This document shows, piece after piece, positions 16,299 to 24,487 of a stretch of DNA of 64,000 nt (position 1 is the first letter of the stretch; the number at the start of each line of letters is the position of its first letter). Both the position numbers and the translations under genes were made by a program. Below the pieces are notes generated by a model, which was given only the letters and a program-made list of their open reading frames with translations, was not told the DNA's origin and searched no databases. This DNA comes from Synechococcus sp. RS9909 (GTDB taxonomy: Bacteria; Cyanobacteriota; Cyanobacteriia; PCC-6307; Cyanobiaceae), in NCBI RefSeq assembly GCF_014279595.1, contig NZ_CP047943.1, forward strand, positions 1,920,422 through 1,984,421, read 5' to 3'.

Positions 16299-17306
16299 TC
16301 AGGACGGGTTCGGAGCCGGGGTGGTCTGATCCGGGCACCTGGCCTGACGACGCGGCGCCAGCACCGCCACCCAGCTTCGCTGACGCGGATTGAAATTGTC
16401 GTCGCTCACGAGCACAAGCGTCGAACGTCCATCCGCCAGCCCTGGCCCCCAGGTCATGCCCTCCCAGTTGTCGGCCGGCAGCCCAACCCGAAGCAGATCC
16501 CAGCCAGCCAGAGGACGCAACGGCGGCTGCGCGCTTCCCTCGGGCCAGGGCAGCCACTGGAGCTGAGCCGTCCACTCCCCTGGCGGGGTGTAGCTGCGGA
16601 GCAGCGCCAGCACACCGCGGGAGGGGTTCAGACTGAGCAGCTCGGTGAGGCCCTGGGAGCGGACCAGGGCGCTACCGGCCGGACCGATCACCACCCGGCC
16701 GGCCTCGGCCATTGCGCCGTCGGCCGTGCGGATCGCGAGCCGCACCACATCGCCATCATCACCGGACACGTCCTGTCGCAGTGGCGCTTCCGCCGCCAGC
16801 AGCAGACTGCCGGCAGGCCCGGCAGTGAGGGATTCCGGCCCCTTGTTTGACGCCAGACCGCGACCGGGGCCAAAGCGCCAAGCCTGAGGCAGCGCTTGCT
16901 CGGCCTGCTGACGACCACTCCGCAGCGAAAAGCGGAGCAACTGGGGCGGCCGTTGGGCCCCCAACCGCCTGTTGCGCCGTCCTTCACTCACGATCCAGGC
17001 CTGATCGCCGTTGAGCACCAGACCCTCGCCGTCGAAGCGCGCCGGCAGAAGCTGCCCGGCTCCATCCCGCAGGAGCAGCCGGGGCCCAGGCGCAAGCGGC
17101 GCCGTTCCCGTCAGCCATGGCGTCACACCCGCCAGAGGCACGAGATGCCCCTGGGGCGCATCGCTGAGCAACCAGAGCCGGTCGGCCGACCGCTCGTAAG
17201 CCACAGCCGAAAAGCCCCCGAGCGGGCGGCCATCCTCGGCTCGGCGGGGCAGCTCCTGACGGCGGATCAGCTCCCAGCCGGCATCTGGCGGACAGGGAAG
17301 CATCAT
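16299..17306 (-). CDS. Phytase-like esterase (beta-propeller) protein
   Basis: The 335-residue protein matches the esterase-like-activity-of-phytase family: a LGGFSAVAYERSADRLWLLSDA block near residue 30, DGEGLVLNGDQAWIVSEG near 93, GPESLTAGPAGSLLLAAEA near 155, and a C-terminal DNWEGMTWGPGLADGRSTLVLVSDDNF-like block near 275 (each quoted in part). Such proteins form calcium-dependent beta-propellers and may hydrolyse phosphoesters. No signal peptide is visible from either ATG (17306 or 17303), which is unusual for a partner of an exported PhoX; the first residues PCPPDAGWELI suggest the true secretion signal may be lost. It sits just upstream of the PhoX-like gene. Confidence 0.75.
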   Translation of the reverse strand: MMLPCPPDAGWELIRRQELPRRAEDGRPLGGFSAVAYERSADRLWLLSDAPQGHLVPLAGVTPWLTGTAPLAPGPRLLLRDGAGQLLPARFDGEGLVLNGDQAWIVSEGRRNRRLGAQRPPQLLRFSLRSGRQQAEQALPQAWRFGPGRGLASNKGPESLTAGPAGSLLLAAEAPLRQDVSGDDGDVVRLAIRTADGAMAEAGRVVIGPAGSALVRSQGLTELLSLNPSRGVLALLRSYTPPGEWTAQLQWLPWPEGSAQPPLRPLAGWDLLRVGLPADNWEGMTWGPGLADGRSTLVLVSDDNFNPRQRSWVAVLAPRRQARCPDQTTPAPNPS

Positions 17307-17427
17307 GAAAGCAAAGGCCGGTGAACGTGAGCCATCATCACCACCACGCCAGTCACGCCTTTCGCTGGACCGTCACTGCACGTTCCAGCTGGAGAGCCAC
17401 TCCTGCGGTTGAAGACCGGTGCTGAAT

Positions 17428-18870
17428 TCAGATGCTCTCCATGTCGCGGCCCTTGGGCTCGATCCGGTAGATCCAGGTGACCACGGCACCCAGCAGGGAT
17501 GTCACCACCAGCACCATCAACAACTTCTCCGTGCCCCACACCTGCAGCAGAGTGGGGAAGAAGAAGGCGGTCAAGACGGCACCCACCTTGCCACTGGCCG
17601 CAGCGAAACCAGCGCCGAGGCCACGGATCTTGGTGGGGAACACCTCGCCCGCCAACAGATAGGTGGTGGCGTTGGGGCCGAAGTTGGTCATGAACTGGAA
17701 CAGCAGGAAGCCTGCAACCACCAGCGGCAGGCTGATGCTGGAGCCGCTGCCACCGAGGCCGGCGATGAAGAGTCCGGCCGCACAACCGATGAACCCCGTC
17801 ACCTGCAGCGGGATGCGGCCCCAGCGATCAGCCAGCAGGATCGCCACGGCGATGCCCACCAGGAAGCCCACATCAATCAACGCCGTGCCCCGGGCCCCGA
17901 TCATGTCGTTGTGGATGAGAGCCGACACCGTCTGCTCATGGCTCTGGGCACCGAAGGCGGTGGCGATGATCACCGGGGTGAAGATGCCGATCCCGTAGGT
18001 GGAGAGATCCTGCAGGAACCAGGGCACCGAGGTGAGGATCGTGGAGCGGAGATATTTGCCACGAAACAGCTTCGACCAGTCGTTGCTGCGCTGCTCAGCG
18101 TCGATTTCCTCCAGACGATCCACTCCAGCAAGGGTGAGGTTCTGGCGATTGAGCAGTTTGCGTAGCTGCTTCTCCGCCTTCTCCGGCAGACCGCGACTCA
18201 CCAGCCAATGACTGCTCTCCGGCAGGAAGAGCCTTCCCCAGATCACGGCCGCCACCGGCACCACCGGCACCAGGAAGAAAATCCGCCAGGCATCGAGGGC
18301 CTGCGGCGAGGAGGCCATGCTGCTCAGCACCACCGAAGCAATCGCCGTGCCGAGCACGGCACCGATCGCCTGGAAGCTGAAAGCACCCAACACCAGCCGG
18401 CCGCGGATCGCGGCCGGGATGCTCTCGGAGATCACCAAATGGGCCGTGGGGTAGTCGGCCCCCAGCGCCAGACCGATCACGAACAGGCTCAGGATCAAGA
18501 CCCCCTTGGAGGGAGCGGCTGCCGCCACCAGCAGAGCCACCAACAGCAGCACCATCTCACCGATGAACACCGGTTTGCGTCCGAGCCGATCGGCCAGACC
18601 GCCGAGGAAAAGGGCACCGAAAAGGATGCCGGCCAGGGTGGCCGCGGTCACCAGTCCCTTGTCGAAGTCGGTGAGGGAGAACTCGCGGGTGATCAGGGGA
18701 AGGCCCACCCCCTGCATGAACACGATCATGCCCTCGAAGAATTTGCCGGCGGTGGCCAGGGCCCACACCAACCACTGCATGCCAGAAAGCGGTGCATGGG
18801 CGAGGGGAGAGCCGTCATCCCAGACCGGGATGTCCTCAATGTAGGCCTGGACGGAGTGCTTGTGCTTCAC
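17428..18870 (-). CDS. MFS transporter of the sugar/metabolite porter type
   Basis: The 480-residue protein has twelve predicted membrane helices and both signature loops of the major facilitator superfamily: GGLADRLGRKPVF after helix 2 and ADRWGRIPLQ after helix 8. The GADYPTAHLVISES segment in helix 4 and FPTKIRGLGAGF after helix 10 are typical of sugar-porter and phosphate/organic-ion symporters. The N-terminus (KHSVQAYIEDIPVWDDG) and the loop in the middle (RKLLNRQNL) are cytoplasmic. The substrate cannot be assigned. It faces the same way as the P-ester genes downstream, but 121 bp separate them. Confidence 0.88.
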   Translation of the reverse strand: MKHKHSVQAYIEDIPVWDDGSPLAHAPLSGMQWLVWALATAGKFFEGMIVFMQGVGLPLITREFSLTDFDKGLVTAATLAGILFGALFLGGLADRLGRKPVFIGEMVLLLVALLVAAAAPSKGVLILSLFVIGLALGADYPTAHLVISESIPAAIRGRLVLGAFSFQAIGAVLGTAIASVVLSSMASSPQALDAWRIFFLVPVVPVAAVIWGRLFLPESSHWLVSRGLPEKAEKQLRKLLNRQNLTLAGVDRLEEIDAEQRSNDWSKLFRGKYLRSTILTSVPWFLQDLSTYGIGIFTPVIIATAFGAQSHEQTVSALIHNDMIGARGTALIDVGFLVGIAVAILLADRWGRIPLQVTGFIGCAAGLFIAGLGGSGSSISLPLVVAGFLLFQFMTNFGPNATTYLLAGEVFPTKIRGLGAGFAAASGKVGAVLTAFFFPTLLQVWGTEKLLMVLVVTSLLGAVVTWIYRIEPKGRDMESI

Positions 18871-18900
18871 AAGGTGCGAAACAGATCCCCCGAATGCTGA

Positions 18901-19881
18901 TCACACGCCGCCGGGCTGTCGGAAACGGGCGGTTAAGGATTGGCGTTGATCCAGCACCACGGCACCGGCCGCAAGGGCATCAGCGCCCGTGACAATCAAC
19001 CGGTAGGTGAGCGCCACCGCCAGCAGGGGCGCCTCCGGCACCAGCGCACCGAGCCGCAGGATCAGCACCGCCTCAAACACGCCGAGGCCTCCGGGCGCGG
19101 CGGGCACCACCAAACCAACGGCCCAGGCGAGGGCAAAGCCGGCCAACCAGAAGCCGGGCGCATGGCTGAGGCCCAGGCCGAAGGCCTGCACGCAACACCA
19201 GAAACCGGCGAAACGGCAGCACACAAAGAGCATTTCCATGCCCAGGGGCGCCCAGGGGTAACCACTGCGGCCACTGCCCAGGTGCTCAGGATCGGGAGCC
19301 TCCAGGCCTTCGGCACCGAAAAAGCGCTGAAGCTGCTTCCATTTGCCCCGCTCCAGCCGCTGCAACAACGGCTCGCGCCAACGGGGAAGCAGCAGCAGGG
19401 CGGGAAGGGGCGCCAGCAGAGCAACGCCGGCCTGCCAGCCACCAGCGGGCAGCCAGAGCAGGGCGGCCACGACCATCAGCAGGGGCTCCAGCAGCACCGA
19501 GACAAGGGCCCGATTCGTGCCGATCCGAGGCTGCAGCTCCCGCAGGCGATCGACGAAATGCCAGACGCCGCCGGGGAGGTATTTGAGGAGGTTGCTGCGC
19601 AGATGCAAGGCCACCAGATCCACAGCCTCGGCGCCATGGCCCAACCAGGCGATCAGCACGCGCCAGGCCAGGGCGTTGACCACCAGGCTGGCCCAGCTCA
19701 GTCCCAAACCCAGAAGAAGCCACCACCAACCGCGCCCATCGAGCGAAAGCTGTTGAAGACCGCTGAGATGGCCCGCCAGCGCCCAGGCCACAAAGGCCAG
19801 GCTCGCCAGGGTGATCCACAGGCGCAGCCCGCCCGGAAGCGCCGGCCTCCAATCTCGCGGTTTCCACCTCACCATCGCCAC
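18901..19881 (-). CDS. UPF0104/LPG-synthase-type membrane protein
   Basis: This 326-residue polytopic protein belongs to the family of lysylphosphatidylglycerol-synthase-like membrane domains (UPF0104, AglD type). Diagnostic pieces are NLLKYLPGGVWHFVDR near residue 96, VVPAAPGGLGVFEAVLILRLGA near 255 (quoted in part) and LTYRLIVTGADAL near the end. Six to eight helices are likely. Members act in lipid or glycolipid transfer or flipping; the standalone domain here lacks the aminoacyltransferase part. The start overlaps the larC stop by 13 bp, so the gene is cotranscribed with larC. The start may be the ATG at 19881 or 19875. Confidence 0.8.
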   Translation of the reverse strand: MAMVRWKPRDWRPALPGGLRLWITLASLAFVAWALAGHLSGLQQLSLDGRGWWWLLLGLGLSWASLVVNALAWRVLIAWLGHGAEAVDLVALHLRSNLLKYLPGGVWHFVDRLRELQPRIGTNRALVSVLLEPLLMVVAALLWLPAGGWQAGVALLAPLPALLLLPRWREPLLQRLERGKWKQLQRFFGAEGLEAPDPEHLGSGRSGYPWAPLGMEMLFVCCRFAGFWCCVQAFGLGLSHAPGFWLAGFALAWAVGLVVPAAPGGLGVFEAVLILRLGALVPEAPLLAVALTYRLIVTGADALAAGAVVLDQRQSLTARFRQPGGV

Positions 19882-21113
19882 GCCTCCGTCGCCTCAAAAC
19901 GCGACGCCTCGGCCAGCACGGTCAGGCGCACCCGATCGATCGCCTGACCGGCGGCCTGGCTCAGCCGCTGCAACTCATCGTGTTCCACCTTCACGGTGCA
20001 CTCCCCCCCCGGGCGCCGCACCTGCTTGACGCGCACCGGGCCCCAGGGGGAAGGGCAATGCCCAACGCGGCGCGGCAACACCCAACGGCCCTGGCGACGC
20101 TCCCGCACCCCAAGGGTGGGGCTGCGAGCCAGCCAGATCCGCCGCAGGGCCTCCACATCCTGCGGCCAGAGAAGAGCCGACAGGGCCAGGCCCTGACGCC
20201 CCTTCTGCATCAGCACCGGCGTGGTGGTCACCTCCAGGGCCCCGGCCTGACGCAGCGACTCCGCCAGGGCGGCGACATCTTCAGGGCTGGCATCGTCGAG
20301 CCAGGCCTCCTGCAGCACCAACTCCTGCCAGTGAGCCTCCGCTGCATCCATCAACGGCGGCAGCGGCGGCTCCAGCCGCACGGCTCGATCACTGCGGATC
20401 AACCGCAGCAGGTTGGGGCGGTCCAGCTGCCGGTGGCCGAGCCCGACCCCCAGACCATCCACCGCAAAGGACGGCCAGGGAGCAAAGCTGTCGGCAAGAA
20501 CCGCCATCAACGCCAGCCCGGTGGGGGTGGTGAGCTCTCCCTCCGGCTGATCTTCACCCCCCCGGAAGGGCAGACGATGCTGACGGGCGAGCTCCAGGAC
20601 GGCGGGAACAGGCACCGGCAACATGCCATGGGCGGTGGCCACCGTCCCCCGGCCAGCGGGTGGCGGCTGACACAGCAACCGATCCGGAGCCAGATGGGTG
20701 ATGGCCGCGCAGACCCCCACCACGTCCACCAGGCTGTCGATCGCACCCACTTCATGGAAATGCACCGCCTCTTCGGGCATGCCATGCACCCGCGCTTCTG
20801 CCGCTGCAAGGGCAGCGAAGACGCGCAACACCCGTTGCCGCAACGGTTCCGCCAGGGCGGCCGCCTCGAGCTGGGCGCGCAGGTCGCCCCAACGGCGATG
20901 GGGCTGGCGGTCGCCGCTGGCCGCCACCTGCAGGCGCAGACCACGCAAGCCGCCACTGCTGGCCTCCTCCACCGTCAATTGATACGCCCCCGCCAAGCCC
21001 AGCGAAGCCAGGGGCTCCTCCACCACCGCCCTGGGCACACCCAGGTCGAAACAGGCCGCCAGCAGCATGTCTCCAGCCAGGCCGGTCGGGCAATCGACCA
21101 GCAGATCAGCCAT
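19869..21113 (-). CDS. larC: Nickel-pincer cofactor biosynthesis protein LarC
   Basis: The 414-residue protein starts MADLLVDCPTGLAGDMLLAA, the LarC N-terminus, followed by VHFHEVGAIDSLVDVVG near residue 117 and ELTTPTGLALM near 193. In lactic acid bacteria LarC inserts nickel into the pyridinium dithiocarboxylate made by LarB and LarE, giving the cofactor of LarA-type racemases. The usual conserved blocks appear intact, and length is normal. Neither larA, larB nor larE is in the window. It overlaps the upstream M41-like gene by 8 bp and the downstream membrane protein gene by 13 bp. Confidence 0.92.
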   Translation of the reverse strand: MADLLVDCPTGLAGDMLLAACFDLGVPRAVVEEPLASLGLAGAYQLTVEEASSGGLRGLRLQVAASGDRQPHRRWGDLRAQLEAAALAEPLRQRVLRVFAALAAAEARVHGMPEEAVHFHEVGAIDSLVDVVGVCAAITHLAPDRLLCQPPPAGRGTVATAHGMLPVPVPAVLELARQHRLPFRGGEDQPEGELTTPTGLALMAVLADSFAPWPSFAVDGLGVGLGHRQLDRPNLLRLIRSDRAVRLEPPLPPLMDAAEAHWQELVLQEAWLDDASPEDVAALAESLRQAGALEVTTTPVLMQKGRQGLALSALLWPQDVEALRRIWLARSPTLGVRERRQGRWVLPRRVGHCPSPWGPVRVKQVRRPGGECTVKVEHDELQRLSQAAGQAIDRVRLTVLAEASRFEATEAWRW

Positions 21114-21738
21114 GGGCCGCCTCCGTCAGCAGCTGATCACGCAACTGCTCGAGCTGGTCGCGCTCCCGCCGCAGCTGCTGATCCACCTCCCGCCTGGCGC
21201 GCCGCTGCTCGCGCTGGGCCGTGGGCACATCATGGCCGGAGAGTCCCCAGAGCCGGCCGAGCAGGGCCCGATCATCGGCGCCACCGCGGGCCTGGCCATA
21301 CACCAGGGTCTCCGCCGCCATGCCCGCCTGGAGCACCCGGCTCCAGCGGCGCAGATCCTCGAGCGACAGGCGCACGGAATCAGGAAGCTCGAATTCCGTG
21401 GCACCGTTGCTGCGCAGCCCGGCCTGCAAGCAGGCCTTCGTGCCCACCAGCACACGCCGAACGGGCATCGCCTCAGCCTGGGCCACCAGCAGGTGCCCCG
21501 CTTCGTGGCAGGCGATGCGCTGCAGACGGGCCCGGCCACCCGGCAGGGTTTCCGCCAGAAGGTGGCCGCCCAGCCCCTGCCATTGAGAAGCATCCAGGGT
21601 GAGCCCGAGCAATCCGGCCCCGAGCCCCAGGGCAATCCAGGCTGGCGACAGACCAAGCAAAGGACCGAACACGGCCAGGACGGTGGCTCCGGCCACCGCG
21701 AAGCCCGCACTGGTGGCAGACACGGGCGATGAGGCCAT
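21106..21738 (-). CDS. Membrane-bound M41-like (FtsH-related) zinc protease without AAA domain
   Basis: The 210-residue protein starts with two hydrophobic helices (about residues 11-48) and then carries the zinc motif HEAGH at 78-82 in RIACHEAGHLLVA. The following GTKACLQAGL region and the MAAETLVYG segment match the FtsH-like peptidase domain. There is no AAA ATPase domain. The C-terminal third is a strongly charged helix (QREQRRARREVDQQLRRERD in part), probably a coiled coil. Related ATPase-free proteins occur in cyanobacteria and chloroplasts. Substrate unknown. It overlaps larC by 8 bp and abuts the upstream gene (TGATG). Confidence 0.85.
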   Translation of the reverse strand: MASSPVSATSAGFAVAGATVLAVFGPLLGLSPAWIALGLGAGLLGLTLDASQWQGLGGHLLAETLPGGRARLQRIACHEAGHLLVAQAEAMPVRRVLVGTKACLQAGLRSNGATEFELPDSVRLSLEDLRRWSRVLQAGMAAETLVYGQARGGADDRALLGRLWGLSGHDVPTAQREQRRARREVDQQLRRERDQLEQLRDQLLTEAAHG

Positions 21739-22367
21739 CAGGCGCGAGCCTGCGGGCGACTGCTGCGCCCGCCCCCTTTGCGAGCCCCACCTCTCCCCTT
21801 GCCACCGCGGGTGGGCATGGGTGCGATCAGCTCATGGGACTCCACGTGCAGCTCCTGCCCCTGACGCCGCACATTGAAGCTGACGAAATGACGCAGCTGA
21901 TCCAGGGGGATCTCCCCTTTGAGCTGCAGCTTGAACGGCAGGGGGCGACTGCCATCCGCCCTTGGCTTCTGACGCACTTTCACCACCAGATCACCCGTCT
22001 CCGGGCGGGTGTAGATCAACTCGCCGCGAATCGAGAAATAGTCATCGCCCTCAGGCAGCGCATCGTCTGGAGCCCCTGGCTGCAGAGTGCTCGGCTCCCA
22101 GATCCCCGTGATCTGCAGATGGAGATGGCCCGCATCCCGGCAGCGGGGGTACACCACCCACAGATGGGGTGCATCCATGGCGAGATGGCGACGCATGAGC
22201 GTGAGCATGCGACCCAGCACCACCGCCTCCAGCTCCTGGCCTTCGGCGTCGACCAGCACACCACGGGTGAACTGGTCGGCATCCTCTGGCCTGTAGGTGC
22301 CGCGCACGACACCGATGGCCCGGTATTGGAGCGGCTCGGTGACCGGGGGAATCGGATGGTCGCGCAT
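21738..22367 (-). CDS. Conserved cyanobacterial protein of unknown function
   Basis: From the ATG at 22367 the protein starts MRDHPIPPVTEPLQYRAIGVV, the form I recall in other cyanobacteria; ATGs at 22382 and 22430 would extend it. It is soluble, with alternating beta strands (LWVVYPRCRD, LVVKVRQKPR) and a C-terminal basic tail rich in Gly, Arg and Lys (GGKGRGGARKGGG) that could bind nucleic acid. The family is restricted to cyanobacteria as far as I know. Its stop overlaps the ATG of the M41-like gene by one base, so it heads the larC operon. Confidence 0.65.
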   Translation of the reverse strand: MRDHPIPPVTEPLQYRAIGVVRGTYRPEDADQFTRGVLVDAEGQELEAVVLGRMLTLMRRHLAMDAPHLWVVYPRCRDAGHLHLQITGIWEPSTLQPGAPDDALPEGDDYFSIRGELIYTRPETGDLVVKVRQKPRADGSRPLPFKLQLKGEIPLDQLRHFVSFNVRRQGQELHVESHELIAPMPTRGGKGRGGARKGGGRSSRPQARA

Positions 22368-22461
22368 CAGGAAAAGGGGCATCCACAAGCCCGGATCAAC
22401 TGTAGCCAGGCCGAGGTGACCATCCCACACTGGTTGGCGTCAGCGATGCGAATCAACCGTT

Positions 22462-23316
22462 GTGGCAGGAGGGAGTGGGCGGACGCGTGCATGGAGCCGC
22501 TGGATGCTGGTGGCTGGCCTGGCGATCGCCGCTGGCGGTGGCTGGTTGCTCCTCCAGATGGTTCACCCCCCGTCCCTGCAATCCGCGCAATCCGCCACCC
22601 GGGCCCAGCTCGACCAGCAGGTGCAGGAGCAGCTGCGACGTCGACGCCGCAACGCCCTGCCTCCGGACGAGGAACGGCGCTTGCTGGAGCGCCTGATCGC
22701 GCTGGGCCGGAGCCGCGACGGCATCGCACTGGTGCAAGACCAGCTCAAGCAGCAGCCAAAAGATTGGCGCTGGCGCCTGCTGCTCAGTGAGCTGATGCGA
22801 CGCTCCGGACAGCAGAACGCTGCCGACCGCGAACTGGCCCTGCTGCTGCGCCTGCACCCTGAGCAGGAAGAGGTTCTCAAGGTGGCGTCTTTGAACGATC
22901 TCAACCGCGGCCGCAGCAAGGTGGCGATCGAACGGGTGAAGCGCCGCTTCGACGCCCGCCCCCCAGGGCAACGCCTCAAACTCGGGCTGCTGCTGGCGGA
23001 TCTGCAGCGCCAATCCGGTCAGGTGAAGGACGCCACCACGACCTATCAGCAGTTAGCCAAAGAGAATGGTTTGGATCCACGGCCACTCCTGGCCCTGGCC
23101 TTGATCCGTCAGGAACAGGGCCAGGGCGCGGCAGCCCAGGAGCTTCTGGCTCAGGCGCAACGGCGGCAGAGCCCCGAGCAAGCTTCCCAACGCCCCTTAG
23201 CCGGGCTGGCCGCTCGCTGGGCCCTGCTGTCGGCACGGAGCACCACGAACCTGAAGGCGCTCAAGGCTGGGGCAACGGACCAGGCTGGGCAGGCGCCTCC
23301 GTCTGATACCCCTTGA
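22462..23316 (+). CDS. Membrane-anchored TPR-like protein
   Basis: A GTG start gives a short basic N-terminus, a single hydrophobic anchor (about residues 15-34, MLVAGLAIAAGGGWLLLQMV) and then a long helical region (about 45-260) made of tetratricopeptide-like units, with repeated L-A-x-L-x-x-x-x-G patterns such as LLSELMRRSGQQNAA and LLLADLQRQSGQVKDA. It probably scaffolds a complex outside or at the membrane surface. The 3' end overlaps the convergent secreted-protein gene by 56 bp. No partner is evident from the context. Confidence 0.65.
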   Translation: MAGGSGRTRAWSRWMLVAGLAIAAGGGWLLLQMVHPPSLQSAQSATRAQLDQQVQEQLRRRRRNALPPDEERRLLERLIALGRSRDGIALVQDQLKQQPKDWRWRLLLSELMRRSGQQNAADRELALLLRLHPEQEEVLKVASLNDLNRGRSKVAIERVKRRFDARPPGQRLKLGLLLADLQRQSGQVKDATTTYQQLAKENGLDPRPLLALALIRQEQGQGAAAQELLAQAQRRQSPEQASQRPLAGLAARWALLSARSTTNLKALKAGATDQAGQAPPSDTP

Positions 23317-23587
23317 GGGCGGCATCGATCGCGTCGGCGGGATCGGTGGCATCACTCATGGAGGTGGCCCGCCGCAGACGGTTGATCAGATCCATCGGAT
23401 TGGTGGCATCCAGCGGACTGGTGCTGTCGTTTTGCCCGGGAACCGTGTTGTAGATCTCCCGTTCCTGCGGCGTCTGATAACCACCCATGGGGCTCTGGGC
23501 ATGGGCGGCCTCCATGACAACAAGCAGTCCTGTCACAGCCAGTCCCAGGAGCATGCCGGTCCTGGGCAGCATCTGAACGGCGCGCAT
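23261..23587 (-). CDS. Secreted hypothetical protein, 108 aa
   Basis: An N-terminal signal peptide (about residues 1-30, ending AAHAQ) precedes a polar, probably unstructured mature part with the pieces GGYQTPQEREIYNTVPG and DLINRLRRATSMSD, ending in a proline-rich tail. Cyanobacterial genomes hold many proteins of this style with no known role. The stop lies inside the end of the convergent TPR-like gene. Confidence 0.65.
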   Translation of the reverse strand: MRAVQMLPRTGMLLGLAVTGLLVVMEAAHAQSPMGGYQTPQEREIYNTVPGQNDSTSPLDATNPMDLINRLRRATSMSDATDPADAIDAALKGYQTEAPAQPGPLPQP

Positions 23588-23645
23588 GGTTCTCTGCTTC
23601 AGGAGCCGCTAAATGCTAAGGGTCAACCACTGAATCTGAACCTCC

Positions 23646-24476
23646 GTGCGGATCGCCAGCTGGAACGTCAATTCCTTGCGCACCCGCCTCGACCATGTCC
23701 TGAACTGGTTGAACGCAGCCCAGCCCGATCTGCTCTGCCTGCAGGAAACGAAAGTGGCCGACCCCCAGTTCCCGCTGGAGGCCTTCACAAGCCGCGGCTG
23801 GCAGGCGACCGTTCATGGCCAAAAGGCCTACAACGGCGTCGCCCTGGTGAGCCGGACGCCCCTCGAGGATGTGCGCCTCGGCTTCTCCGGTGAACTGGCT
23901 GACGAGGAGGCCGAGGAGCTCGGCACGCAGAAACGGGTGATCAGCGCGCTGCTCGATGGCGTGCGCGTGGTGAATCTGTATGTGCCGAATGGATCAAGTC
24001 TCAAATTGGAGAAATACCCCTACAAACTGCGTTGGCTCGCCTGCCTGCAGCGCTATCTCCAGCGGCCGCAGGAACGGGGTGAGCCCCTCTGCGTGGTCGG
24101 CGACTTCAACATCGCCCTCGAATCGCGCGACATGCACGACCCGGATCGGCTCACCGGCGGAATCATGGCGAGTGAACCGGAGCGGGCCGCCCTCAAAGCC
24201 GCCCTCGGCGACACCCTGCACGATGTCTTCCGGGTGTTTGAACCCGACACGGGGCACTGGAGCTGGTGGGATTACCGCAGCGGTGCCTGGGATCGCGACC
24301 GGGGCTGGCGCATCGATCATATTTATCTCTGCGACGAGCTGCTCGCCCGGGCCCGGGGCTGCCTGATCCACAAACAGGAGCGGGGGCGGGATCAGCCCAG
24401 TGACCATGCCCCGGTGGTGGCGGATCTCTGCTGGCCTCCAGAGGAGGACGGCGACAGCGATGAATGGAACCTCTAG
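23646..24476 (+). CDS. xthA: Exodeoxyribonuclease III (AP endonuclease)
   Basis: The 276-residue enzyme repairs abasic sites in DNA. The GTG start gives MRIASWNVNSLRTR with Asn8, the metal-binding Glu34 in CLQETK, the catalytic GDFNIAL near residue 150, and the terminal SDHAPVVAD catalytic Asp-His near residue 257. All active-site blocks of the exonuclease III/endonuclease-exonuclease-phosphatase family are present. Length is normal. It converges with glcD 11 bp downstream. Confidence 0.95.
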   Translation: MRIASWNVNSLRTRLDHVLNWLNAAQPDLLCLQETKVADPQFPLEAFTSRGWQATVHGQKAYNGVALVSRTPLEDVRLGFSGELADEEAEELGTQKRVISALLDGVRVVNLYVPNGSSLKLEKYPYKLRWLACLQRYLQRPQERGEPLCVVGDFNIALESRDMHDPDRLTGGIMASEPERAALKAALGDTLHDVFRVFEPDTGHWSWWDYRSGAWDRDRGWRIDHIYLCDELLARARGCLIHKQERGRDQPSDHAPVVADLCWPPEEDGDSDEWNL

Positions 24477-24487
24477 GCCTGAAACCT

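Noticed and set aside
19980-21602. A 540-codon plus-strand frame opposite larC
   Set aside because: It covers larC and part of the M41-like gene exactly in antisense and has no family similarity; the two genes on the other strand are well supported.
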